Below, piece by piece: positions 1 to 6,004 of a stretch of 64,000 nucleotides of DNA (the stretch's first letter is position 1; each line of letters begins with the position of its first letter). A program made the translations under genes and the position numbers. This DNA comes from Ectothiorhodospiraceae bacterium (lineage in GTDB: Bacteria > Pseudomonadota > Gammaproteobacteria > HK1): contig JACKNM010000002.1 in NCBI GenBank assembly GCA_024234875.1, positions 1 to 64,000 of the forward strand, read 5' to 3'. The notes under the pieces are model-generated. The model worked only from the letters and a program-made list of their open reading frames with translations, was not told the DNA's origin and searched no databases.

Positions 1-1
1 G

Positions 2-133
2 AAGTCTGACCTGCGCATGGACACAGTCTGGCCCCCGCCCAACTGGTCGCCGCCGAATTATGAAACAACGCCCGGTGATTCGGAGATCCGCTGGGACCCC
101 AACGCCTGGGGCTGGGTCGGAGGCGACGGTTGA
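2..133 (+). CDS. C-terminal end of an unidentified protein (partial)
   Basis: An open frame enters from the left edge and stops at TGA 131-133. The 43 visible residues are rich in Trp, Pro and Asn, and end in DPNAWGWVGGDG. I do not recognise the family. The next short frame overlaps this stop as TTGA. The surroundings (broken genes, a toxin-antitoxin pair, an IS) suggest it belongs to the accessory island to the left. Confidence 0.4.
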   Translation, partial: KSDLRMDTVWPPPNWSPPNYETTPGDSEIRWDPNAWGWVGGDG

Positions 134-258
134 GATCGAAGACGCCAGACGTGGCAGCCGAAGTTGCGCGATACCTGCGCACGGGGGAAATCGACCCCCA
201 CCACACGGCTTGGCCCGCCGGAAGCCACGCGGGCCGTACTCGCTACCGCGCAGACTAA
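130..258 (+). CDS. Short hypothetical or truncated ORF, 42 aa
   Basis: A TTG start overlaps the preceding stop (TTGA), and 42 codons run to TAA 256-258. Visible segments are TPDVAAEVARYLRTGE and DPHHTAWPAG. They look like ordinary protein sequence with GC-rich third positions, but the frame is short and ends just inside the first 128-bp direct repeat. It may be the N-terminal remnant of a longer gene cut by that repeat. No function can be assigned. Confidence 0.25.
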   Translation: MRSKTPDVAAEVARYLRTGEIDPHHTAWPAGSHAGRTRYRAD

Positions 259-380
259 CCACCTGGCAACCGCATTGGTTCACGCGAGCAGCCTCTCGAT
301 CGGCACGCCGACCACGCTCAGCAACCACAGGCGCTTCTCGCACTCCGCCGACACCTCCCACCGGATCTCTGACGGATCAC
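253..380. repeat. Direct repeat A, 128 bp
   Basis: This segment aligns without gaps to 1412-1539, with 17 mismatches in 128 positions (87% identity). Both copies begin GACTAACCAC and end GGATCTCTGACGGATCAC. The TAA near the start serves as stop codon of the short frame ending at 258. Read on the minus strand, both copies encode related peptides containing DPSEIR, followed by a stretch with EKR and IER, so they may be remnants of one duplicated gene end. The pair brackets the toxin-antitoxin operon. Confidence 0.75.
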
Positions 381-406
381 AGCCACCTCAGAATCCAGAC
401 GCACCA

Positions 407-430
407 GATGATGGCGTATATGCTATCATC
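407..430 (+). promoter_or_regulatory. Palindromic operator and -10 region of the toxin-antitoxin operon
   Basis: The arms GATGATGGC (407-415) and GCTATCATC (422-430) form an inverted repeat with one mismatch around GTATAT. AT-rich hexamers that could serve as a -10 lie inside it, and the toxin ATG is only 6 nt downstream. An operator over the core promoter is what autorepression by a ribbon-helix-helix antitoxin predicts. The palindrome is seen; the regulation is inferred. Confidence 0.55.
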
Positions 431-435
431 AGCCC

Positions 436-855
436 ATGCGCATCGTGGTGGACACGAACGTCTTCGTCGCCGCCGTGTCGAGCCCGGACGGGGCGAGCCG
501 GGAAGTCCTGCGTCGATGCTTGCTTGATCGCTACGAGCCGCTCATGGGTCAGGCGCTGCTGGCCGAGTACGAGTCGGTGCTCGCGCGCGCGGAGCCGTTC
601 GCGACGTCACCGATCGACGAATCGGAACGCGATGCGCTGTGGGCCGCGTTCGCCAGCCGCTGCCAGTGGGTCCGCGTCTACTACTTGTGGCGCCCGAACC
701 TGCCCGACGAGGCCGACAACCACGTAGTGGAGCTCGCGGTCGCCGGTGGCGCGGAGGCTATCGTCACGTACAACACGCGCGACTTCGAGCGCGCAGAGCT
801 GCAGTTCCCGGGGCTGCGCCTGCTGCGCCCCCGAGAGTTGATCGCGGAGGATTGA
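436..855 (+). CDS. PIN-domain toxin of a type II toxin-antitoxin pair
   Basis: This 139-residue protein is a single PIN domain of the putative-toxin PIN family (COG1569-like), probably a metal-dependent ribonuclease. It opens with MRIVVDTNVF, giving catalytic Asp6. Glu44 (LLAEYESVL), Asp94 (DEADNHVVELA) and Asp116 (TYNTRDF) complete the acidic set. The stop at 855 is 3 nt from the antitoxin start, so the two are co-translated. The toxin comes first, the reverse of the commonest order. The operator at 407-430 fits autoregulation. The family assignment is firm; the RNA target is unknown. Confidence 0.88.
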   Translation: MRIVVDTNVFVAAVSSPDGASREVLRRCLLDRYEPLMGQALLAEYESVLARAEPFATSPIDESERDALWAAFASRCQWVRVYYLWRPNLPDEADNHVVELAVAGGAEAIVTYNTRDFERAELQFPGLRLLRPRELIAED

Positions 856-858
856 ACG

Positions 859-1092
859 ATGTCTACCTTGACGGTCCGTCTGCCGGACGACACGCACGAT
901 CGACTGAGAGAGCTCGCTCGGCACCGCGGAGTGAGCGTCAACAAGCTCATGGAGGAGCTTTCGACGATTGCTGTCACGCAGCACGATGCGGAGACGCATT
1001 TTCGAGCTCTGGCTGCGCGTGGCTCGGTGGAGGAAGGACTGCGCGTGCTGGACAAGTTGGACGCGGCGCTTGGCACTCGCGAGAGTCGATGA
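859..1092 (+). CDS. Ribbon-helix-helix antitoxin
   Basis: A 77-residue protein beginning MSTLTVRLPDDTHDRLRELA, a ribbon-helix-helix (CopG/Arc-type) DNA-binding domain: an N-terminal beta strand followed by two helices ending near residue 40. The remaining C-terminal part (residues 45-77, charged, helical) is where a toxin-neutralising segment would lie. It starts 3 nt after the PIN toxin stop. Its likely roles are to neutralise the toxin and to repress the operon through the palindrome at 407-430. Both roles are inferred from family and position. Confidence 0.85.
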   Translation: MSTLTVRLPDDTHDRLRELARHRGVSVNKLMEELSTIAVTQHDAETHFRALAARGSVEEGLRVLDKLDAALGTRESR

Positions 1093-1119
1093 GTGCGCGA
1101 TGCGAGGCGCGAACGGAGA

Positions 1120-1135
1120 GGGGTCGGACCAACTC
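1120..1135 (-). repeat. Short dispersed repeat, copy 1
   Basis: The sequence GGGGTCGGACCAACTC is the reverse complement of the core of the repeat seen at 22291-22333, 36991-37032 and 37975-38016, and is identical to the start of the copy at 22135. It lies 28 bp after the antitoxin stop, at the end of the minus-strand gene remnant, whose stop codon falls inside the repeat context. Confidence 0.6.
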
Positions 1136-1325
1136 AACCGCTTACGCCCGTGAGGCGTATGCCCGAGTCCTCGAGCACGCAAGGAGTCCTTCGGCGCGGG
1201 TGGCCCTCGACTGCGAGCTCGGCGACGACTTCGGGGCGGGCGACCATCGTGTCGAACTCGGTGAGGTTGCCTCGGTCGTGCGACAGGCCGCCGCGCGACG
1301 CAACGGCTGGAAGGTCATCCAGGGG
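1134..1325 (-). pseudogene. Possible 3' remnant of a broken gene
   Basis: Between an in-frame TAG at 1328-1326 and a TGA at 1136-1134 lie 63 open codons with GC-rich third positions, including the stretches LTEFDTMVARPEVVAELAVE and CVLEDSGIRLTGVSG. It reads like the C-terminal part of a real protein but has no start. The minus-strand reading of direct repeat B just upstream could be the other half after a frameshift. The family is unknown. Confidence 0.3.
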
Positions 1326-1411
1326 CTATGCGCGCCCACCCCAACGCGCGGGCTGTGATCGGCGCCGCCGCTCGCCCGACAGCCACGCGTGTCGCGCTCG
1401 TGCACGCCGCC

Positions 1412-1539
1412 GACTAACCACCCGGGCACCTCAATGGTTCGCGCGAGCACCCTCTCGATCGTCACGCCGACCGCGCCCACCAACCGCACGCGCTTCTCGA
1501 ACCCCGCCGACACCTCGGACCGGATCTCTGACGGATCAC
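1412..1539. repeat. Direct repeat B, 128 bp
   Basis: Second copy of the 128-bp repeat (87% identical to 253-380, same orientation, 1159 bp apart). As in copy A, a plus-strand frame ends in its opening GACTAA, here after a short stretch ending HAAD. The copies enclose the toxin-antitoxin operon, so recombination between them would delete it. Confidence 0.75.
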
Positions 1540-1660
1540 TGCCGATCCGCGCTCTATTGCTCTAGAATGCCCTCCAATGCGCCAACCATCTGTTCTGACG
1601 CACCTTTCTCTGTACGCCCCCGTGCTCTCGCATGCGTTCGAATTCTTTAGAGCTCCCTAA

Positions 1661-2847
1661 GAGGGTGTTTACAAAACGTAGTACACTGCGGGCCTGATTT
1701 TCATGACGTCGAGGCTCGCCGATGGCCAGGAAGGGACGTCCGCCGAAGCTTTCGCCAGAGCATCGCGAGGTTCTGGTGCGACTGACGCAGACCCACCCGA
1801 CGTGCTCGCTGCGCGAGCTTCAGGCGGCACTCGAGCGTGAGACGGGCGTCAAGGCGCACGAGGTCACCATCTCGAGGAGTCTGCACGAGGCGGGAGTGAG
1901 GCGTAGCAAGACGGCCTCGCAGGTGCGTGCGGATGAGGCGACGCCGGCGAAGAAGCGTTATGGCTATACCGAGGCGCACCGTCGACAAGGCCCGGAGCAG
2001 ACGTATCCGAGTTGCTTGACTGACGCCGAGTGGGCGCTGGTCGAGGACATCTTCGACAACGAAGGCAAGCAAGGGACACCGGCTCGATACGCGCGCCGGT
2101 TGCTGGTGGATGCATGCTGCTACGTGGTGCGCACAGGCGGGTCTTGGCGAATGCTGCCGAAGGGGTTCCCGCCGTGGCAGAACGTGTACCGGACCTTCCG
2201 GCGCTGGAGCGCGCAGGGGAAGTTCGAGGCGATGCACGACCGGCTGCGCGCGCAGTGGCGCGAACGTGAGGGGCGCACGGAGGAGCCGACGGCGATGGTG
2301 CTCGATGCGCAGTCGACACGAAGCTCCCCGCAAGGCGGCGAGCACGGGTACGACGCGGGCAAGAAGGTCAAGGGTCGCAAGCGCCACCTGGTGGTCGATA
2401 CACTGGGGTTGGTGCTCGCGGTGAGCGTCACCGCAGCCAGTGTGCAGGACCGCGATGGAGCGCATCCGGTGATCGGGGCCACGATGGCGAAGTACCCGAA
2501 CATCGAGACCTTGTTCGTCGATTCGGGGTACGCCGGACAATGCGCGCAGACGGTATCCCAGTGTCATGGCGTGCGGGTTGAAGTGGTGCGTCATCCGGCG
2601 AACAAGAACGTCGGGCGCTGGGTGCAGCCCGACCAGCCCGACCTGTTCACCGTGATGGCGGACGTGAAAGGGTTCGTCGTGCTGGCCAAGCGCTGGGTGG
2701 TCGAACGCACCCATGCCTGGAACGAGCGTGCACGTCGACTGGTCATGCATCACGACCGCCTGTGCTGCGTGTCCGAGGCATGGGTGTGGCTCGCCGAGGC
2801 GCGCCTACTGCTCCGTCGACTGACCACTTGAATATGTAAACACCCTC
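1661..2847 (+). mobile_element. IS5-family insertion sequence, intact
   Basis: The terminal inverted repeats are GAGGGTGTTTACA (1661-1673) and its exact complement at 2835-2847. Flanking TAA at 1658-1660 and 2848-2850 is a 3-bp target duplication of the TNA type used by the IS1031-like branch of IS5. The 1187-bp element carries one transposase gene of 369 codons, with all three catalytic acids. The sharp ends and intact duplication point to a fairly recent insertion. The right end lies 24 bp from the tRNA fragment at 2872. Confidence 0.9.
1722..2831 (+). CDS. IS5-type DDE transposase with an IS630-like N-terminal domain
   Basis: A 369-residue transposase. Residues about 95-365 are a standard IS5-type catalytic domain: it opens with YPSCLTDAEWALVEDIF, and the DDE triad is Asp195 (MVLDAQST), Asp267 (FVDSGYAG) and Glu328 (WVVERTHAWNERARRL). 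Residues 1-65 are an extra winged helix-turn-helix (RGRPPKLSPEH then CSLRELQAALERETGV), of the kind found at the start of IS630/Tc1-type transposases. Typical IS5 proteins of this branch are about 260 residues and often need a frameshift; this one is a single frame. The start at 1722 follows the left inverted repeat by about 50 bp. Confidence 0.9.
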   Translation: MARKGRPPKLSPEHREVLVRLTQTHPTCSLRELQAALERETGVKAHEVTISRSLHEAGVRRSKTASQVRADEATPAKKRYGYTEAHRRQGPEQTYPSCLTDAEWALVEDIFDNEGKQGTPARYARRLLVDACCYVVRTGGSWRMLPKGFPPWQNVYRTFRRWSAQGKFEAMHDRLRAQWREREGRTEEPTAMVLDAQSTRSSPQGGEHGYDAGKKVKGRKRHLVVDTLGLVLAVSVTAASVQDRDGAHPVIGATMAKYPNIETLFVDSGYAGQCAQTVSQCHGVRVEVVRHPANKNVGRWVQPDQPDLFTVMADVKGFVVLAKRWVVERTHAWNERARRLVMHHDRLCCVSEAWVWLAEARLLLRRLTT

Positions 2848-2871
2848 TAATCTATTGGTTTTTTCGAGGTT

Positions 2872-2913
2872 CTCTTGATCAGGTGGTCGCTGGTTCGAAT
2901 CCAGCACGGCCCA
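2872..2913 (+). other. 3' fragment of a tRNA-Lys gene, probable island attachment site
   Basis: The 42 bp read as a tRNA from anticodon loop to discriminator base: loop CTCTTGA (anticodon CTT), variable region AGGTGGTC, T stem GCTGG/CCAGC around TTCGAAT (2889-2905), acceptor strand ACGGCCC and A2913. The order and sequence match bacterial tRNA-Lys closely. The 5' half is absent: bases before 2872 do not pair with the anticodon stem. A free 3' tRNA end is the usual trace left by integrase-mediated insertion into a tRNA gene, so the intact gene should lie left of the window. Confidence 0.7.
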
Positions 2914-3145
2914 TCAAGAATGGCCTCCTAAACAGCGAGTTAGAGCACGCGCCCATCAGGTCGCGCGCTCCTTCGCAGCGACTGCGCCGGGAACTGGGCG
3001 GAGTTGCGCCAGCTTCCAGGCGCAAGGCGCAAGCTGCCCGGCCCCCAGCCGAGCCGACCAGGCACGGTGATGCCACGCCATTGCACAACGGCGCGACGAA
3101 ACGGGCAGGCCGTCGTGTGCGCACAGACCAACGACGAGATCACCC

Positions 3146-3790
3146 TTGGCCGAGACCGCATTGCTCGACATCGTCATCGTCGCCATCGATGCCATCGCGA
3201 CCGTGGCGTTCGCGGCCTCCGGCCTGCTCGAAGCCGCGCGCAAACGGCTCGATCCCGTGGGGGTGTGCATCGTCGCCGGCGTTGCTGCCTTCGGCGGAGG
3301 GACACTGCGCGACATCCTGCTCGACCAACGACCGCTGTATTGGGTCGAGTATTCGAACTGGTTGTGGGTCCTGCTGATCGCCTGTGCACTCGCCATGGCC
3401 TGGATGCGAACCCAACACGTCGAGTTCACCCGCAAGACCATGCAGTGGCCCGACGCGCTCGGCCTGGGCCTGTTCTGCGCCACCGGGACGCAGATCGCCT
3501 ACACGCAAGGCATGCCGGCGATCGTCTGCGTGCTGATGGGCGTGATCACCGCGACGTTCGGCGGCGTGCTCCGTGACATCATCTGCAACGAGGTACCGAC
3601 CGCATTCAAGGACCACCGGCCGTACGTTCTGTGCGCATTCGCTGGTGGCTGGACGCTGATCGCGGCTCACGAACTGGCGGTCGCGCCCCGGTTCGGCGTG
3701 CCGATCGCCGCCGGAGTCGCGGTCGCGCTGCGGCTGTTGTCACTTGCACTGGATCTGCGACTGCCCGGCTGGGCGATACGGCGGGACTGA
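3146..3790 (+). CDS. Trimeric intracellular cation channel (TRIC)-family membrane protein
   Basis: This 214-residue integral membrane protein has seven likely transmembrane helices in the two-repeat layout of bacterial TRIC homologues (formerly UPF0126, YadS-like). Each repeat carries the conserved glycine-rich loop: FGGGTLRDILL near residue 50 and FGGVLRDIIC near 135. Family members conduct potassium as homotrimers. The start is TTG; no ATG precedes the first helix. It is the first normal chromosomal gene right of the tRNA fragment. The physiological role here is not known. Confidence 0.85.
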   Translation: MAETALLDIVIVAIDAIATVAFAASGLLEAARKRLDPVGVCIVAGVAAFGGGTLRDILLDQRPLYWVEYSNWLWVLLIACALAMAWMRTQHVEFTRKTMQWPDALGLGLFCATGTQIAYTQGMPAIVCVLMGVITATFGGVLRDIICNEVPTAFKDHRPYVLCAFAGGWTLIAAHELAVAPRFGVPIAAGVAVALRLLSLALDLRLPGWAIRRD

Positions 3791-4110
3791 GCCTGGCAGC
3801 GGACCGCGAGCCGAGACTATGGCCACGAGAGGGCGTGGCTGCGGAAATCGCGTTCGAGGCATGAGTGCCCGCCGCCTCCGACCCTCGGGCGGATCGACGC
3901 AAACGCAGCACGGAGTCGCACTCGGCCCTGTAGGGCGGTGGGTCCTTGGCGGCACTGCGCCTTGCGTTTCGCCTCGGCGGGATGGTCGGGTCAGCCGCCA
4001 TCGGGCGATGAGCGCCTTGGTTGTACTCGGGCCAGTCGCGGACGCAGTATCCGGCGATGAGCCCTGACCTGCGCACAGGTGGGCGCGGCCGAGTTGCAAG
4101 GCAACACTCA
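3791..4110. other. Intergenic region, no gene seen
   Basis: There is no open frame with coding character on either strand in this stretch between the channel gene and the regulatory region of the ECF operon. No terminator with a T tract and no recognisable RNA was found. Confidence 0.5.
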
Positions 4111-4158
4111 GAGAAATTTTCTCAGCCGGTCTGTCGAATTCGCCATCTGCCGTTCGTT
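4111..4158 (+). promoter_or_regulatory. Candidate ECF42-type promoter with adjacent palindrome
   Basis: TGTCGAA at 4132-4138 is followed after 16 bp by CGTT (4155-4158). TGTCGAA is, as I recall, the -35 motif reported for ECF42 sigma factors, and the last gene of the downstream operon is an ECF42-type sigma factor, so this would be an autoregulated promoter. A perfect inverted repeat GAGAAA-T-TTTCTC lies at 4111-4123, just upstream of the -35. The start codon of the first gene is 75 bp downstream. The motif is seen; use by this sigma factor is inferred. Confidence 0.5.
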
Positions 4159-4232
4159 GTAGGTGGAAAGAGGCAGGTAATGCCTCGGGCCCCAGCGTGC
4201 CGGGCCGCGTTCAAACCAGTCGAGGAACAACC

Positions 4233-4721
4233 ATGTCCGAATCAGTCCGCCCCGTTCCGGAGGGGTTCCACACCCTGACGCCCTATCTGACGGTACGCGA
4301 TGCGCCCGGCGCCATGGCCTTCTACTGCAGGGCATTCGGCGCCGAGGAGCTGGTGCGCATACCCGGTCCGGACGGCCGTCTGCTGCACGCCTGCCTGCGT
4401 ATCGGCGATTCCATGCTGATGCTGACCGAGGAGTTTCCGGAGTTCGGCGGCAAGTCACCACAGGCGCTCGGCGGCACGCCGCTGACCGTGCACATCTACG
4501 TCGACGATGTGGACTCGGCCTGGTCGCGGGCGGTGAATGCCGGTTGTCAGGTGGTCATGCCGCTGGCCGACGCCTTCTGGGGCGACCGCTTCGGTTGCCT
4601 GATCGATCCCTTCGGCCATCGGTGGTCGCTGGCGTCGCAGATTCGCAGCCTGACTCCGGAGCAGATTCGGCAGGCGGCGGCAGAGATCGACTTCTCCGCC
4701 GGTTGCGGTGCGGAGGGCTGA
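4233..4721 (+). CDS. VOC-superfamily (glyoxalase/PhnB-like) protein
   Basis: A 162-residue single-domain VOC-fold protein of the PhnB-like group: LTPYLTVRDAPGAMAFY at the start, HIYVDDVDSAWSRAV in the middle, and WGDRFGCLIDPFGHRWSLA near residue 130. Such proteins are metal-dependent isomerases, dioxygenases or resistance proteins; the substrate is unknown. The ATG at 4233 (MSESVRPVPEG) is preceded by CGAGGAA. It is first of five genes packed to 7290, ending in an ECF42 sigma factor; VOC, YCII and AHSA1 proteins are frequent partners of that group. Confidence 0.85.
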   Translation: MSESVRPVPEGFHTLTPYLTVRDAPGAMAFYCRAFGAEELVRIPGPDGRLLHACLRIGDSMLMLTEEFPEFGGKSPQALGGTPLTVHIYVDDVDSAWSRAVNAGCQVVMPLADAFWGDRFGCLIDPFGHRWSLASQIRSLTPEQIRQAAAEIDFSAGCGAEG

Positions 4722-4724
4722 AAC

Positions 4725-5081
4725 ATGGCCTATCTGCTGATCGTCCGCGAACCTCGCGGCCAACGCGCCGGGCGCAGCGAAGCCGAAGGTCGCGAGACTT
4801 ACGATGCCATGGTGAAGTTCGGCGAGGGGCTGGCCAAGCGCGGCATCCTGGTCGCCGCCGAGTCGCTCAGCGACGATAGCAGCGGCGTGCGCGTCAGTAT
4901 CCGTGACGGTCGTACCCGGCTGGTCGATGGTCCCTTCACCGAATCCAAGGAAATGGTTGGTGGCTTCTTCCTGCTCGACGTCGGCAGCCGCGAGGAAGCG
5001 GTCGAGATCGCCAGCCAGTGCCCGGCCGCCCGCTTCGCCACCGTCGAGGTGCGTGAGCTGGCGCCCTGCTACCAACGTTGA
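4725..5081 (+). CDS. YCII-related DGPF-domain protein
   Basis: A 118-residue YCII-fold protein with the signature VDGPFTESKEMVGGFFLLDV (residues about 66-85), which gives the DGPF family its name, followed by the SREEAVEIASQCP helix. It starts 3 nt after the previous stop. DGPF proteins are the defining genomic neighbours of ECF42 sigma factors and are thought to be targets of them. Their biochemical function has not been established; the fold resembles muconolactone isomerase-like dimers. Confidence 0.88.
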   Translation: MAYLLIVREPRGQRAGRSEAEGRETYDAMVKFGEGLAKRGILVAAESLSDDSSGVRVSIRDGRTRLVDGPFTESKEMVGGFFLLDVGSREEAVEIASQCPAARFATVEVRELAPCYQR

Positions 5082-5115
5082 GCCGAATCGCCAACCGATT
5101 CCTGGAGACGAGTCG

Positions 5116-5589
5116 ATGTCTGCCACCAACGAAAGCGCCAACACCGTCACTCTGCTGCGCGTCATCAAGGCGCCGCCCGAGCGCGTCTACCGTGCCTTCA
5201 CCGACCCGGACGCCAAGGTGCGCTGGGAACCGCCGTTCGGTTTCATCGGCAAGGTTCACGAGTGGGACCTGCGGGTCGGGGGCCGCTACAAGATGTCCTT
5301 CACCAACTTCTCAACCGGCAGCTGCCACAGCTTCGGCGGCAGTTTTCTGGAGCTGGTCGAGAACGAAAGGATGGTCGTCACCGATGCCTTCGACGACCCC
5401 AAGCTGCCCGGGACCATGCGCACCAGTATTTCACTTCGCCCGGTTCTGAACGGCACGGAACTGCGCATCGTCCAGGCCGGGATTCCCGAGGCGGTGCCGC
5501 TGGAGTTCTGCTACGCAGGCTGGCAGGAATCGCTGATCCAGCTGGCCCAGCTGGTCGAGCCGGAAATTCCGGACGCACCGCTGGAATGA
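5116..5589 (+). CDS. AHSA1/SRPBCC-domain protein
   Basis: A 157-residue START-like (SRPBCC, AHSA1 branch) protein. Recognisable parts are VIKAPPERVYRAFTDPDA at the N terminus, WDLRVGGRYKMSF near residue 55, and the C-terminal helix GWQESLIQLAQLVEPE. The fold binds hydrophobic ligands in a deep pocket; no ligand can be proposed. GGAGACGAG upstream of the ATG at 5116 serves as ribosome binding site. It lies 34 bp after the YCII gene in the same operon. Confidence 0.87.
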   Translation: MSATNESANTVTLLRVIKAPPERVYRAFTDPDAKVRWEPPFGFIGKVHEWDLRVGGRYKMSFTNFSTGSCHSFGGSFLELVENERMVVTDAFDDPKLPGTMRTSISLRPVLNGTELRIVQAGIPEAVPLEFCYAGWQESLIQLAQLVEPEIPDAPLE

Positions 5590-5626
5590 GCGGCGCGATC
5601 AGGAACAACCGAGGAGGAGTGGTTTC

Positions 5627-6004
5627 ATGAGTTACGTGGATGGTTTCGTGGTGCCCATACCCCTCGACCGGCTCGAGGATTACCGGCGCATGGCCGAGCT
5701 GGGGCGCACCGTGTGGATGGAGCACGGCGCGCTGGATTATCAGGAGTACATCGCCGACGACGTGCCGGACGGCAAGGTCACCTCCTTCCCGATGAGCGTC
5801 AAGCTCGAGCCCGGCGAGGTGGTGGGTTTCGCCTACGCGCGCTACAGATCCCGAGAGCATCGCGACGAGGTCATGAAGAAGGTCATGGAGGACCCGCGCA
5901 TGGACGCGTGCAAGGATCCGACAACCATGCCTTTTGACGGCCAGCGGCTGATCTGGGGCGGCTTCCGGGATCTGCTCGACCCAGGCGGTCGAGCTGCGGC
6001 ATGA
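5627..6004 (+). CDS. DUF1428-family protein
   Basis: A 125-residue protein starting MSYVDGFVVPIPLDRLEDYR, the conserved opening of the DUF1428 (YbaA-like) family, a dimeric alpha/beta-barrel-type fold with no known reaction. Conserved features include ALDYQEYIADDV and FPMSVKLEPGEVVGFAYARYRSR split over residues 34-75, and DGQRLIWGGF at the end. GAGGAG precedes the ATG. Its stop overlaps the sigma factor start as ATGA, so the two are translationally coupled. Confidence 0.87.
   Translation: MSYVDGFVVPIPLDRLEDYRRMAELGRTVWMEHGALDYQEYIADDVPDGKVTSFPMSVKLEPGEVVGFAYARYRSREHRDEVMKKVMEDPRMDACKDPTTMPFDGQRLIWGGFRDLLDPGGRAAA

Larger units (their letters stand above)
1093..1660. other. Intergenic region with gene remnants and repeats
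   Basis: This stretch between the antitoxin and the IS holds no intact gene. It contains one inverted copy of the short dispersed repeat at 1120-1135, an open minus-strand fragment at 1134-1325, and direct repeat B at 1412-1539. From about 1550 to 1660 it becomes noticeably more AT-rich, with no recognised feature. Confidence 0.6.

Noticed and set aside
60..727. Additional plus-strand genes overlapping the PIN toxin
   Set aside because: The Arg/Pro/Ser-rich open frames here are out-of-frame readings of GC-rich DNA and have no recognisable domain or ribosome binding site.
253..1539. Integron cassette with attC sites
   Set aside because: The 128-bp repeats have the right size and enclose a toxin-antitoxin pair, and TAA falls in GACTAAC, but there is no GTTRRRY core at the other end and the ends are not complementary, so they are not attC sites.
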